Positions 26,659 through 35,537 of a DNA stretch of 64,000 nucleotides are shown here, piece by piece. The notes under the pieces are model-generated. The model saw only the letters and a program-made list of their open reading frames with translations, ran no database searches and was not told the DNA's origin. Within the stretch, counting starts at the first letter, position 1. The number at the start of each line of letters is the position of its first letter. The position numbers and the translations under genes were made by a program. Source of the stretch: JBALVT01 sp045110675 (lineage in GTDB: Bacteria > Pseudomonadota > Gammaproteobacteria > Pseudomonadales > Halieaceae); the NCBI GenBank assembly GCA_045110675.1, contig JBGCGJ010000036.1:74639-138638 (forward strand), given 5' to 3'.

Positions 26659-27816
26659 TTAAAGAGAGCGTGAAATTAATTCTTTCATGATCTCGTTGGT
26701 ACCGCCGTAAATTTTTTGTACGCGGCTGTCGGCGTACATTCTGGCAATGGGATATTCCCACATATAGCCGTAGCCACCGTGCAATTGCAGACATTCGTCC
26801 ACGATGTCGCACTGCTTTTGGGTGCACCACCACTTGGCCATGGACGCCTCCTCGGCGGAAAGTTCACCGTGAACAAGTTTCTCAATGCACTGATCAACAA
26901 ACACCCGCGAGATCGTCGCTTCGGTGTTACATTCAGCCAGCTTGAAACGGGTGTTCTGAAAATCAAACACCGTTTTACCAAATGCCCCGCGCTCTTTCGT
27001 ATATTTAACTGTTTCCTCTACAGCCATTTCTGCAATGGTGGCACCCGCACAGGCAATGCTCAGACGTTCCTGGGGCAGTTGCATCATAAGTTGTACAAAG
27101 CCCTGTCCTTCTTTTTCACCGATGAGGTTCGCAATAGGTACACGGACATCCGTGAAAAACAATTCGGACGTATCTGCCTCCTTAAGACCCACTTTGTCGA
27201 GATTCCGACCGCGACTGAATCCCTCCAATCCCTCGGTTTCAACAACAATCAGCGAGGTGCCTTTGGCGCCGGCGGCAGGGTCTGTCTTACACACCACGAT
27301 AATGAACTCAGCGTGTTGACCATTGGAGATAAACGTCTTTGAACCATTGATAATGTACTGGTCGCCGTCTTTCACCGCAGAGGTTTTCACACCCTGGAGG
27401 TCTGAACCTGCTCCAGGCTCAGTCATTGCAATCGCACCCACCAAGTCCCCCGAAGCTAGTCGAGGCAGCCATTTCTGCTTTTGTTCTTCGGAGCAGTAAT
27501 TCAAAATGTAATGCGCGACAATCTGGCTGTGCACCGTATTGCCCCCGGCAATGGAGGCTGCAGCGCCGCCGCGCATTACTGCATCATAGATAACCGCTTC
27601 ATGACGGTAGTTGCCGCCTGCACCGCCATAGCACTCAGGAATACTGGCGCATAGAAGCCCTGCTTCACCGGCCTTGCGCCACGCTGAGCGATCACACATA
27701 CCCTGCTCCTCCCATGCCTCACGGTGCGGAGCGAATTCAGCCTCCGTAAAGCGCAGCGCACTGTCGTGCAAAATTCGTAGTTCATCATCAATCCAGCTGG
27801 CGTTTAAAATGCTCAT
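26659..27816 (-). CDS. Acyl-CoA dehydrogenase (first)
   Basis: 385 residues, normal family length. FAD/substrate loops are seen in GAIAMTEPGAGSDLQGVKT and YIINGSKTFISNGQHA. The C-terminal helical domain has GAFGKTVFDFQNTRFKLAE and LQLHGGYGYMWEYPIARMYAD, and the usual catalytic-base region is YGGTNEIMKE. It oxidises an acyl-CoA to the 2-enoyl-CoA, passing electrons to ETF. The ATG at 27816 has GAGAGGA upstream and lies 10 bases after the alcohol dehydrogenase gene, so the two are in one operon. A seven-codon longer start at 27837 would overlap that gene and is less likely. Chain-length preference cannot be stated. Confidence 0.94.
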   Translation of the reverse strand: MSILNASWIDDELRILHDSALRFTEAEFAPHREAWEEQGMCDRSAWRKAGEAGLLCASIPECYGGAGGNYRHEAVIYDAVMRGGAAASIAGGNTVHSQIVAHYILNYCSEEQKQKWLPRLASGDLVGAIAMTEPGAGSDLQGVKTSAVKDGDQYIINGSKTFISNGQHAEFIIVVCKTDPAAGAKGTSLIVVETEGLEGFSRGRNLDKVGLKEADTSELFFTDVRVPIANLIGEKEGQGFVQLMMQLPQERLSIACAGATIAEMAVEETVKYTKERGAFGKTVFDFQNTRFKLAECNTEATISRVFVDQCIEKLVHGELSAEEASMAKWWCTQKQCDIVDECLQLHGGYGYMWEYPIARMYADSRVQKIYGGTNEIMKELISRSL

Positions 27817-27826
27817 TGTATTCCTC

Positions 27827-29026
27827 TCAAGCAACAAGTTTGTTTAGAATGGATGCGATCTGGTCTCTGCCCAAAATAGTGGGGACTGAGTAGGTTCTCG
27901 CCTCGATAGCGGCTTCCTTAACCAAGTCCAGTATATCCTCAGGACGCAGAGCCTCCAGCGCTAGAGGAATGTCCAAAGCATCATTGAGTTCACGTACAGC
28001 GGCCACTAGCTTCTCAGCCTTCTCTCGTTCACTGTCGTACGGTGCACAAAGCCCGATCATGTCTGCCAGTTCAGCCAGCTGAGACCCGGCTGCTTCCACG
28101 TTCAGATCGAGGACATGGGGTAAAACAATCGCATTGGCTAGGCCATGAGGGGTGCCGTATTTGGCGCCCAGCTGGTGCGCGATGGCGTGCACAGTTCCAA
28201 CAGCGGAAATATTCAGGGAGATGCCAGCGTAATAAGAGGCGATCGCCATGGATTCCCTGGCAGCAACATTGCCGCCATTGGCGTAGGCCTCACGCAGGTT
28301 CGCAAAAACCATCTGCGCCGCGGGCAGCGAGAGTGAACGAACTTCCTCATTTGCTGCAGGTGCGATGAACGTCTCAATGGCATGGGTCAACGCATCCATC
28401 CCCGTGGCTGCAGTAATCGACTTTGGTAGGCCCGTCATCAAGCTGGCATCCAACGCAGTGGCTTTAGGCAGTAACACCGGTGCGCCAATACCCGTCTTCT
28501 GATGCGTATCGGTATCGGAAATCACCGCGAACCAGCTCGCCTCAGAACCCGTACCGGCGGTGGTGGGAATGGCGAACAACGGCGCTGGGGCCGTCTTGAC
28601 TTTGAACAGACCCATAACCGGCTCAATACCACCATTTGTCGCTGCTGCTGCGACAGTCTTGGCGGTATCGATAGAGGACCCGCCACCAAGTGCCACTACA
28701 GCATCACAGTTGTGTTGGTGATAATAGGATAACGCAGCTGCGACGACCGCGACCGTCGGGTCCGGGAGGACACCATCGTATACTGCCACTTCTGCCCCAC
28801 GTGATGTCGCAGCGTCGACGACTCGCCCCGCAAGTCCAAGCTCAACCAGCGGCTTGTCTGTCACTAATAGAATCTTTTTGTGGCCGGTACGCACAATATG
28901 CATGACAAGCTGCTCGGTACTGCCTTCACCACAAAACGTTAATTGTAGAGGTGAGTGCAGAAACCGCCGGACAATCGAGAGTACTAACTGAATAAGTTTA
29001 TTAACTACGATGTCGATTAAACGCAT
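27827..29026 (-). CDS. Iron-containing (group III) alcohol dehydrogenase
   Basis: 399 residues. NAD-binding features are CDAVVALGGGSSIDTAKT and PTTAGTGSEAS. Metal ligands lie in the GMDALTHAIET and VHAIAHQLGAKYGTPHGLAN blocks, the family His-rich signature. The N-terminal 40 residues are more hydrophobic and longer than usual (VNKLIQLVLSIVRRFL), which could be a membrane-contacting extension. AGAGGA precedes the ATG at 29026. It is co-directional with the patatin gene upstream and the acyl-CoA dehydrogenase downstream, suggesting oxidation of long-chain alcohols released by lipase action. The substrate is inferred. Confidence 0.92.
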   Translation of the reverse strand: MRLIDIVVNKLIQLVLSIVRRFLHSPLQLTFCGEGSTEQLVMHIVRTGHKKILLVTDKPLVELGLAGRVVDAATSRGAEVAVYDGVLPDPTVAVVAAALSYYHQHNCDAVVALGGGSSIDTAKTVAAAATNGGIEPVMGLFKVKTAPAPLFAIPTTAGTGSEASWFAVISDTDTHQKTGIGAPVLLPKATALDASLMTGLPKSITAATGMDALTHAIETFIAPAANEEVRSLSLPAAQMVFANLREAYANGGNVAARESMAIASYYAGISLNISAVGTVHAIAHQLGAKYGTPHGLANAIVLPHVLDLNVEAAGSQLAELADMIGLCAPYDSEREKAEKLVAAVRELNDALDIPLALEALRPEDILDLVKEAAIEARTYSVPTILGRDQIASILNKLVA

Positions 29027-29082
29027 GCAATGATCCTCTACATTTTGGCTTGTCCGCATCGTCGGTTGCGGGCTGTGATTGT

Positions 29083-30600
29083 CTAGATGGCCTTTGTTAT
29101 CGGGTGCCTATCCCTTTCATTAGGACTGCCAGATTTTCCATCATCGAATTGAAGAAGAATCTCGTCGATGGTGCGAGCGACCCGAGTCGCATTTCTGATG
29201 ACCGGAAGTTTCGGCCAGGTGCTGCGCGCCCCGGCCATCTTCATACCTTCTACCACACTGTCATCGCTATCGTTGACGTAATCAAAAAGCACATCGCGCC
29301 AGCGGTAATCGCGTTTTTCCAAAATCAAGTTGATGTCACCGGTGTATTTTTGGTCCAGTAGCGCATCTGCCATCAGCAGTCCTGGCCCCAGATAGTTCGC
29401 TCCCAGCTTCGCAGACATCCGCTCTGTCGATAAGAGAAGGTCCTGCATGCCCTGCAGCATCAAATCAAAAGCTGCGCGCTTGAGGCCACGTACGGGTCGA
29501 ATGTTCGGATCTTCAACAAAGGGAATGGCGACAGGGTTAATAAGACTGACAAGATAATGGTTTACACCGAACAAGCGGGCCAATCGTTTGGCGGGTAAAT
29601 CGTCAGCAAAAGATCCATCACACCATTTTCGGGTAGGAAGGTAAGGACGAGGCCTACCGTCGGAGCCCTTTGCATAGAGCATTGCAGGCGGCACTACACC
29701 CGGAAGTGAGCTGGAAGCATGTACCGCCGAGCGTATATACACATTGGGCGAGGTAATGGCGTTCATCAAGCGCGACATCTGGTGCTTTTCGGCGGGGGAG
29801 ATAGAGATATTGATGTAGCGACCGGTCTTCTCATAAGCCTCCTGAAAGGTCAGGTCATCCGAGAATTGATCTAGTGCTTGTTCGAGGAAGTCGCTTGCCG
29901 AGTACTCTTTGTCCAAGCCCATCAACACTTTCAGTGGATTGTGTTTGCCACTAGGAAACTCGTAAACCAAATCACTGAAATGCCCATCTTTGAGTTCTTC
30001 ATCGGTACGTGTTCCCAACTGCGCGCAAATCCAGGAACCCGCACTGGCACCAGAAAGGATATTGGGCAGTAAATCATGGTCCAGCAGGGTCTGCACAACG
30101 CCGTGGTGGAAGTAGATCAATCCAGCACCGCCACTGAGCATTAACGCGGAGCGCCCGTAGCAATGTCCAGCCCGTCTGAAAAAATCGATCTTCTTTCTGC
30201 GCGATATTTGGCGATAACTTGCATTTGCAATAACCAGCAGCGACTCGTTGACCATCTCGCTGTAGGAATCAATCAAATGCTTGGAACCGGTTTTCGCTCG
30301 GTGGTAGAGTGCCGGCCTTCCAATGCCCTCCAGATTGCCATGCAGGCCTTCGTTCAATGCAAAGAGCAGGTCGGTGTAGTTACGCTCTTTGAGCAGCTTG
30401 CCCAAGTGATCATGCCGTTTACGTATTTCGGCATTGTCATACAGAGAACTGTCTTCTAGCTTCCTCCAGCGTGCCGCGCCGCTGGCGTCATCGTGCTGCT
30501 GCGCCAACTGATGCCAAGAATCATGGTCTCTAGCCGTGGCAAGCTCACGCTCCAGTTGGCCCAGCTTAATTCGAGTCTGAATGTCAGAAATTTTCAACAA
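29083..30600 (-). CDS. Patatin-like phospholipase with N-terminal DUF3336-type domain
   Basis: 505 residues. The N-terminal quarter (WHQLAQQHDDASGAARWRKLED) resembles the domain preceding patatin in triacylglycerol lipases. The patatin core has the oxyanion loop LMLSGGAGLIYFHHG, the nucleophile elbow GASAGS (Ser near 186) and the catalytic Asp in WCDGSFADD (near 327). It is a Ser-Asp dyad lipase acting on phospholipid or neutral lipid from the cytoplasmic side (no signal peptide). It lies upstream of the alcohol dehydrogenase and acyl-CoA dehydrogenase genes and downstream of another acyl-CoA dehydrogenase, giving a lipid-breakdown cluster. Confidence 0.93.
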   Translation of the reverse strand: MLKISDIQTRIKLGQLERELATARDHDSWHQLAQQHDDASGAARWRKLEDSSLYDNAEIRKRHDHLGKLLKERNYTDLLFALNEGLHGNLEGIGRPALYHRAKTGSKHLIDSYSEMVNESLLVIANASYRQISRRKKIDFFRRAGHCYGRSALMLSGGAGLIYFHHGVVQTLLDHDLLPNILSGASAGSWICAQLGTRTDEELKDGHFSDLVYEFPSGKHNPLKVLMGLDKEYSASDFLEQALDQFSDDLTFQEAYEKTGRYINISISPAEKHQMSRLMNAITSPNVYIRSAVHASSSLPGVVPPAMLYAKGSDGRPRPYLPTRKWCDGSFADDLPAKRLARLFGVNHYLVSLINPVAIPFVEDPNIRPVRGLKRAAFDLMLQGMQDLLLSTERMSAKLGANYLGPGLLMADALLDQKYTGDINLILEKRDYRWRDVLFDYVNDSDDSVVEGMKMAGARSTWPKLPVIRNATRVARTIDEILLQFDDGKSGSPNERDRHPITKAI

Positions 30601-30697
30601 GTGTTATTCTCCGGATAACCCAGTAGCAATTCTCTGTATGTTTGCCCGGCGAAACAGTGGCCTCACCGAACGCAATCACTGTCTCAAAAGAGCAGAC

Positions 30698-31882
30698 CTA
30701 CAGCCCAAATGCTCGGGATGCAAGGTCTCTCATGATCTCTTCTGATCCACCACCGATCGCATTCACACGCACCTCGCGATAAATGCGCTCGACTCGATTA
30801 CCTCGTATATAGCCAATGCCACCAAGAATCTGCATAGCCTCGCGGGCACAGAACTCCATCGTCTGGCTGCACTGGATTTTTAACATGGCAATATCGCCGA
30901 ATTCCGCAGTGCCCGCCGCCATCTGACGAGTGCAAAATTGGATATACGTCTGACAGACTGTAATACGCTGCTTCATCTCGACGATTTTGTGGCGTATCAC
31001 CTGGTGGTCGGCCAGACGCTTGCCAAAGGTTTTCCGTTCTCGTGCCCAGTTGACTGCGTCCTCCAGACATACACGTGCGCTAGCTTCCATCATCACTGAC
31101 ATCGCCAGGCGCTCGGCGTTGAAATTGTTGGCGATCACAAGAAAACCATGACCTTCTTCAGATAGCAGGTTGCCCACAGGAACCCGTACGTTCTCGAAGT
31201 ACAATGTCGCTGTATCACTGCACCACCAACCCTGTTTTTTATCCAAAGGGGTGCGACTGACACCCTCAAGGTTCATGGGAATAACCAGCACAGAAAGGCC
31301 ACCAGCACCCTCGCTTCCTGTGCGGACACCCGTCGTTACCCAGTTGGCTCCCATGCCGCCAGAGATGAATGTTTTGCTGCCATTGACAATATAGTGATCC
31401 CCGTCGCGCACTGCGGTGGTTTGCATATTGGCGACATCAGAGCCACCTGAGGGCTCTGTGATCGCCAGAGAAATTCGCTTTTTTCCCGCCAAAATTGGGG
31501 GCACGAGTTCAGATTTCAAATCTTCTGAGCCAAAGGCCAGCACCGGCGGCAGTCCGATGCCATGTGAAAGCAAAGTACTTGGCAGCCCACCCAGACTAGT
31601 GCGGGAAATCTCCTCACCGACGATATTGACGTGGTGCAGGTCTATTCCCGTTTGTGTACCCCCGTACTGCTCGGGATAACCCAGACCGAGTAAACCGAAT
31701 TCAGCTGCCTTACCCCACAGTTCATCGGGCAGAAACCCCTGCTCATCCCATTCATCCACGTACGGCACAATTTCGCGATCAATAAAACGTCGCAACTGTT
31801 CACGCCAGGCCTCGTGTTCCTCGGTCAAATCGGGATTGGGAAGTCGCGCGGAATCAAAACTCAAGGACATACTTAACACCAT
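30698..31882 (-). CDS. Acyl-CoA dehydrogenase (second)
   Basis: 394 residues. ISLAITEPSGGSDVANMQT and YIVNGSKTFISGGMGANW form the flavin/substrate pocket. RKTFGKRLADHQVIRHKIVEM and QILGGIGYIRGNRVERIYREVRV lie in the C-terminal domain, and the base region is IGGGSEEIMRD. An alternative ATG lies four codons in (31870). It begins a minus-strand lipid-degradation run (this gene, patatin, alcohol dehydrogenase, acyl-CoA dehydrogenase, sulfatase) and is divergent from an AraC regulator across 87 bases. Confidence 0.93.
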   Translation of the reverse strand: MVLSMSLSFDSARLPNPDLTEEHEAWREQLRRFIDREIVPYVDEWDEQGFLPDELWGKAAEFGLLGLGYPEQYGGTQTGIDLHHVNIVGEEISRTSLGGLPSTLLSHGIGLPPVLAFGSEDLKSELVPPILAGKKRISLAITEPSGGSDVANMQTTAVRDGDHYIVNGSKTFISGGMGANWVTTGVRTGSEGAGGLSVLVIPMNLEGVSRTPLDKKQGWWCSDTATLYFENVRVPVGNLLSEEGHGFLVIANNFNAERLAMSVMMEASARVCLEDAVNWARERKTFGKRLADHQVIRHKIVEMKQRITVCQTYIQFCTRQMAAGTAEFGDIAMLKIQCSQTMEFCAREAMQILGGIGYIRGNRVERIYREVRVNAIGGGSEEIMRDLASRAFGL

Positions 31883-31969
31883 AGAAAGGTTGTTCAGTAG
31901 GCACTATAATCGCTTGCTGATTCGAGCTTAATAACCTCAACTCTCAAAATTCATGGCTCGGCCGTACAT

Positions 31970-32980
31970 ATGGAAATTTCGACTGTCCCCGTCCACTATT
32001 TCAATGCGTTGCTGAACGCTGCGCAAAGGCATGGCCTGGAAAAAGAATCGGTATTGAAACGCTCCGGAATTGAATCAGAGCTACTTGAAGGAGATAAGGC
32101 CAGGATTCCCAGCGCCAGTTTCAGACAGCTGTCGGACTATCTAATGACTGAGCTTGAGGACGAAAACGGTGGTATGCTGGCGCAACGCACCAAGCTCGGC
32201 ACATTTGCGATGATGTGCAATGCCTCCATCAACTGCCCCACATTGCGCCAGTTTCTAAATCGATGTATCGAGTTCAACAGTCTTGTAAATGAGTGTTTGA
32301 CTCTCTCTTTGGAGACTGATGGAGCGCATGCTCGCTACAGCATAGTTGCACAACCTGGAACCGTGGATGAAGAAGAACTCATTGTCATGATACTCCTGAG
32401 TATCACTCATCGACTTTCCAGCTGGGCCATAGGCCAGACAATTACTTTGGACGTTGTAGACATTACAAGAGACCTGCCCTGCTACGCCCACGAATACAAC
32501 TTCTTATTTATGTCACCTATTCGATTTGGCCAGGCAACAAACAGCTTGAGTTTTGCCGCCAAGTATCTCGACATGCCGGTGGTGCAGAGCGTGCAGGAAC
32601 TTGAAGAATTCCTCTCCACGCCATCCATACATTTAATGACCAGCCACGATTCCGACAGGAGCTTGGTCGCCAAGATTAGGTCGATGATAAAAGACGAGGT
32701 GGCGCAGCAATTTCCGGAATTCGACTCCGTGGCCGAAAGCCTGAACCTAACCACTGCAACCTTGCGACGAAGATTGCGCCGAGAGGGAAGCTCCTATCAA
32801 CAACTTAAAGATGATATCCGGCGCGATACCGCCATTCACCACTTAAGCCGTGGCATACTGAGTATGGAGCAGGTCGCGGAAAGTGTCGGGTTTTCGGAGC
32901 CTACCTCATTCTTTAGAGCCTTCAAACGCTGGACCGGTGTTACGCCTCGGGCCTACATTTCAAAGACGGGTACTGCCTAA
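31970..32980 (+). CDS. AraC-family regulator, OruR type
   Basis: 336 residues. An N-terminal arabinose-binding-like domain of the OruR type (about 20-205, VLKRSGIESELLEG, IPSASFRQLSDYL) precedes a C-terminal AraC helix-turn-helix (about 240-333) with SLNLTTATLRRRLRREGSSYQQLKD and VGFSEPTSFFRAFKRWTGVTPRAY. Proteins of this class next to acyl-CoA dehydrogenases commonly control lipid or alkane-derived substrate use. It is divergent from the acyl-CoA dehydrogenase/patatin cluster, which it probably regulates. No operator could be delimited. Confidence 0.93.
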   Translation: MEISTVPVHYFNALLNAAQRHGLEKESVLKRSGIESELLEGDKARIPSASFRQLSDYLMTELEDENGGMLAQRTKLGTFAMMCNASINCPTLRQFLNRCIEFNSLVNECLTLSLETDGAHARYSIVAQPGTVDEEELIVMILLSITHRLSSWAIGQTITLDVVDITRDLPCYAHEYNFLFMSPIRFGQATNSLSFAAKYLDMPVVQSVQELEEFLSTPSIHLMTSHDSDRSLVAKIRSMIKDEVAQQFPEFDSVAESLNLTTATLRRRLRREGSSYQQLKDDIRRDTAIHHLSRGILSMEQVAESVGFSEPTSFFRAFKRWTGVTPRAYISKTGTA

Positions 32981-32994
32981 GCAAGCAAAAAGTG

Positions 32995-33013
32995 CCACTG
33001 AGTAGCTCAGTGG
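32995..33013. other. Short hairpin between convergent genes
   Basis: CCACTGA-GTAGC-TCAGTGG, a perfect seven-base stem lying between the AraC gene and the convergent enoyl-CoA hydratase-like gene. There is no T tract on either side, so terminator function is only possible. Confidence 0.35.
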
Positions 33014-33047
33014 GTCAACGAGAGGAACCACTAGACGGATGTTGCCC

Positions 33048-33812
33048 CTAACCTGCTGCTTTTTTTAGCTCCGCTTTTCTCTTGAAGTTCGCCAATCGCT
33101 CGTCCATATCCCTGCAAGCTCCCGGGCTATTGGTGTACTCGTAATCCAAGCCTTCATGAATTCGAAGGCCATCGGTCGCCTCAATGATTTTCTTGCAAAT
33201 TTCATGGCTGTGGGGCGAGTTTTCGGCGATGGTCATGGCGTATTCGTATACTTCCTCTGTGAGGCTGCCGGTTGCTGCTACCCGGTCTACCAGTCCAATA
33301 CGCAGCGCCTCGTCTGCTTCAACCAACCGACTGCTAAACATCATATCTTTCGCGCGAGCAGCGCCAATACGTCTAGGCAATCGCTGCGTCATACCCCACA
33401 CCGGGCTCAAGCCCCATTTACTGTGAGTGTCGGCGAGTTTGGTGGCGCTATCAACGAAGATTAGATCGGCGGCGAGCGCAAGCTCTAGGGCACCGGTAAA
33501 GCAGTAGCCATGAACCTGAGCGATGACCGGTTGCGGCAGTGAAACCAAAAGCTCAAGTACGGACGCTTCGAAATCGGCATGCTCCGCTTCATCCCCCGAA
33601 CTGATGTCGTTGAGATCGTGCCCAGCGGAAAATGCCTTCCCGCTACCGCAAAGAATGACGCAGCCAACTTCATCACCCCGTGAGGCTATCGACTCAATGG
33701 CTGTCTTGAGCTGTGTGAACACTTCATGATTTAGAGCATTTAACACCTCAGGACGATTGAGTGTCAGTGTGCATATGCGATCACGGAGTTCCACTAAAAC
33801 ATAGTCATTCAT
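33048..33812 (-). CDS. Enoyl-CoA hydratase/isomerase-family protein
   Basis: 254 residues with the crotonase fold. The oxyanion-hole segments are GSGKAFSAGHDLNDI and HGYCFTGALELALAADLIF. Glu110 occupies the place of the first catalytic Glu of hydratases, but the second Glu position reads LADTHSKWG instead of FGQPEI, so plain enoyl-CoA hydration is not assured. An isomerase, hydrolase or thioesterase-like role is possible. Adjacent lipid genes support a CoA-thioester substrate. The nearest gene upstream (WS/DGAT) is divergent. Confidence 0.88.
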   Translation of the reverse strand: MNDYVLVELRDRICTLTLNRPEVLNALNHEVFTQLKTAIESIASRGDEVGCVILCGSGKAFSAGHDLNDISSGDEAEHADFEASVLELLVSLPQPVIAQVHGYCFTGALELALAADLIFVDSATKLADTHSKWGLSPVWGMTQRLPRRIGAARAKDMMFSSRLVEADEALRIGLVDRVAATGSLTEEVYEYAMTIAENSPHSHEICKKIIEATDGLRIHEGLDYEYTNSPGACRDMDERLANFKRKAELKKAAG

Positions 33813-34028
33813 TGTCGCTTACTCGCAGTAGGTGTTCAGATAGCTTACGACAAGTTTTGAGAATTTTATATTACTCCAGCGCTCAAATATTGTTTCCGCT
33901 CTGATCACTTGTCAACGCAGGGGAACAATTTTTGATTGATAGGGCCATTGCCGGAATTCGTCAGAAACTTAAGCTAATCCCACATTCAGATAACTCACCA
34001 CAATGCACCGGCTAAAAGGGAATACGAC
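33813..34028. promoter_or_regulatory. Divergent control region of the hydratase-like and WS/DGAT genes
   Basis: A 216-base AT-rich gap between divergent genes must carry both promoters. No convincing -35/-10 pair or repeat was identified by eye. Confidence 0.3.
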
Positions 34029-35534
34029 ATGATTCAGCTCTCCAGTATAGACAACGTATTTATTCAGGCCGAAAAACCCCATTTGCCGATGCACGTGTCC
34101 TCTGTCTCGATTTACGATCCATCTACGTCTCCACAAGGTATTGTTAGGTTTAAAGACATTATGCGAATGTATAAAGAGGCAATACACGATTTGCCTTTGC
34201 TGCGCAGAAGACTGGTCCATGTACCGGGTGGCATGGATCTACCCTACTGGATCGAAGACCCAAATCTGGATATCGAATTTCACGTTCGACACCTGGCTCT
34301 GCCGAAACCAGGAGATTGGCGTCAGTTCTACATCCAATTGGCACGGTTACACTCACGCGGGCTGGATACCAATCGTCCGCTATGGGAAGTGTATGTTATC
34401 GAGGGATTAAACAATCTCGATGGAATTGCAGAGGGATCTTTCGCCGTTATGCTGAAACTACACCACGCTGCAGTGGACGGCGACTCTCTGCTTCGTGTGT
34501 TGCTATCGATGCACGACTTTGAACCTAAAGCGCCGCGACCACCAAGGACCGATCTGGCGCCGCTCATGCAAGAGCAAGCGCCTGGAAAATTGCCGCTTCT
34601 TTTGAAATCGTACAAGCGTTCTTTGCAACGCCCCGTAAAGCTCACTAAAACGCTGAATAGAATTGTCAAAAGTAGGCGTAAAATAAACGAGGCGCGAAAA
34701 AAAGGTGAACTACCGGAAGAATTGACGGCAGGTAGCACCCATTTCCAGGGAAAAATATCACCACATCGAGTCGTGACATCCGCAAGCTTTGATTTTAAGG
34801 AGTTCAAGCAACTGCGGCACGCGGTGCCGGGCGCTACCATTAACGACCTTGCGATCAATATTATCTCTGGAGCGCTGCGATTCTATCTGGAATCCAAAGG
34901 TGAACCGCTGGAAGAAGCTTTAATCACCCAGATACCAGTTAATATACGCCAGGACTCCCAAAAAGGCGAAACAAATAACCAGATTGCCAATATCGACATG
35001 TCGAGCTGCTCAAACATTGCAGATCCACTAGAGCGATTGGAAACCATTCATAAGGCCAGTAGTTCCGGAAAGAAACAATTAGGTATAACGGGCACTTCAA
35101 TCAACGAAGACATGGCTGACGCCTTAGGGCCACAAATAACCAAAACAATATTCTCTTACTTGGAGAATTCTTCGCAATTGAAATCACTGTTCAATAGTGC
35201 ACCCAGCGGCCCGAATTTTGCCTTCAGCAACATGGCTGGACCGCCCGTTCCCGTCTATCTTTGCGGTGCCCGCTATTCGTGGGGAATAGGCCTAGGGCCC
35301 CTGATGCCCAACCAAGGCTTGTTCATCACCGCGAACTCTTCTGAGAAGCAATTCGTATTTGGTGTCACCGCATGCCGCAGCTTGATGCCCGACCCGGACT
35401 TCTTCCAAGAATGCCTATTGCAATCCTACGATGAGTCGAGCAAGAGTCTACGTCAACTGGCGGTAAAGAACGATCCACACAACGCTGCTGCACCCAAAAA
35501 AGACGCGTTAAAGCGTCCCAAACTTAAAGAGTAG
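34029..35534 (+). CDS. Wax ester synthase/diacylglycerol acyltransferase (WS/DGAT) family
   Basis: 501 residues, near the usual 460-500. The catalytic H-H-x-x-x-D-G motif is H145-HAAVD-G151. The second conserved block ATINDLAINIISGALR (ND motif) lies near residue 275, and NFAFSNMAGPPVPVY is typical of the C-terminal domain. It transfers an acyl chain from acyl-CoA to a fatty alcohol or diacylglycerol, making storage lipid at the inner membrane. AAGGG precedes the ATG. The stop is three bases before the next gene, a flavin monooxygenase, so the two are coupled. Confidence 0.94.
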   Translation: MIQLSSIDNVFIQAEKPHLPMHVSSVSIYDPSTSPQGIVRFKDIMRMYKEAIHDLPLLRRRLVHVPGGMDLPYWIEDPNLDIEFHVRHLALPKPGDWRQFYIQLARLHSRGLDTNRPLWEVYVIEGLNNLDGIAEGSFAVMLKLHHAAVDGDSLLRVLLSMHDFEPKAPRPPRTDLAPLMQEQAPGKLPLLLKSYKRSLQRPVKLTKTLNRIVKSRRKINEARKKGELPEELTAGSTHFQGKISPHRVVTSASFDFKEFKQLRHAVPGATINDLAINIISGALRFYLESKGEPLEEALITQIPVNIRQDSQKGETNNQIANIDMSSCSNIADPLERLETIHKASSSGKKQLGITGTSINEDMADALGPQITKTIFSYLENSSQLKSLFNSAPSGPNFAFSNMAGPPVPVYLCGARYSWGIGLGPLMPNQGLFITANSSEKQFVFGVTACRSLMPDPDFFQECLLQSYDESSKSLRQLAVKNDPHNAAAPKKDALKRPKLKE

Positions 35535-35537
35535 AGC

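Noticed and set aside
26716..27342. 208-residue open frame opposite the first acyl-CoA dehydrogenase
   Set aside because: Fully antisense to the conserved C-terminal domain; treated as a shadow.
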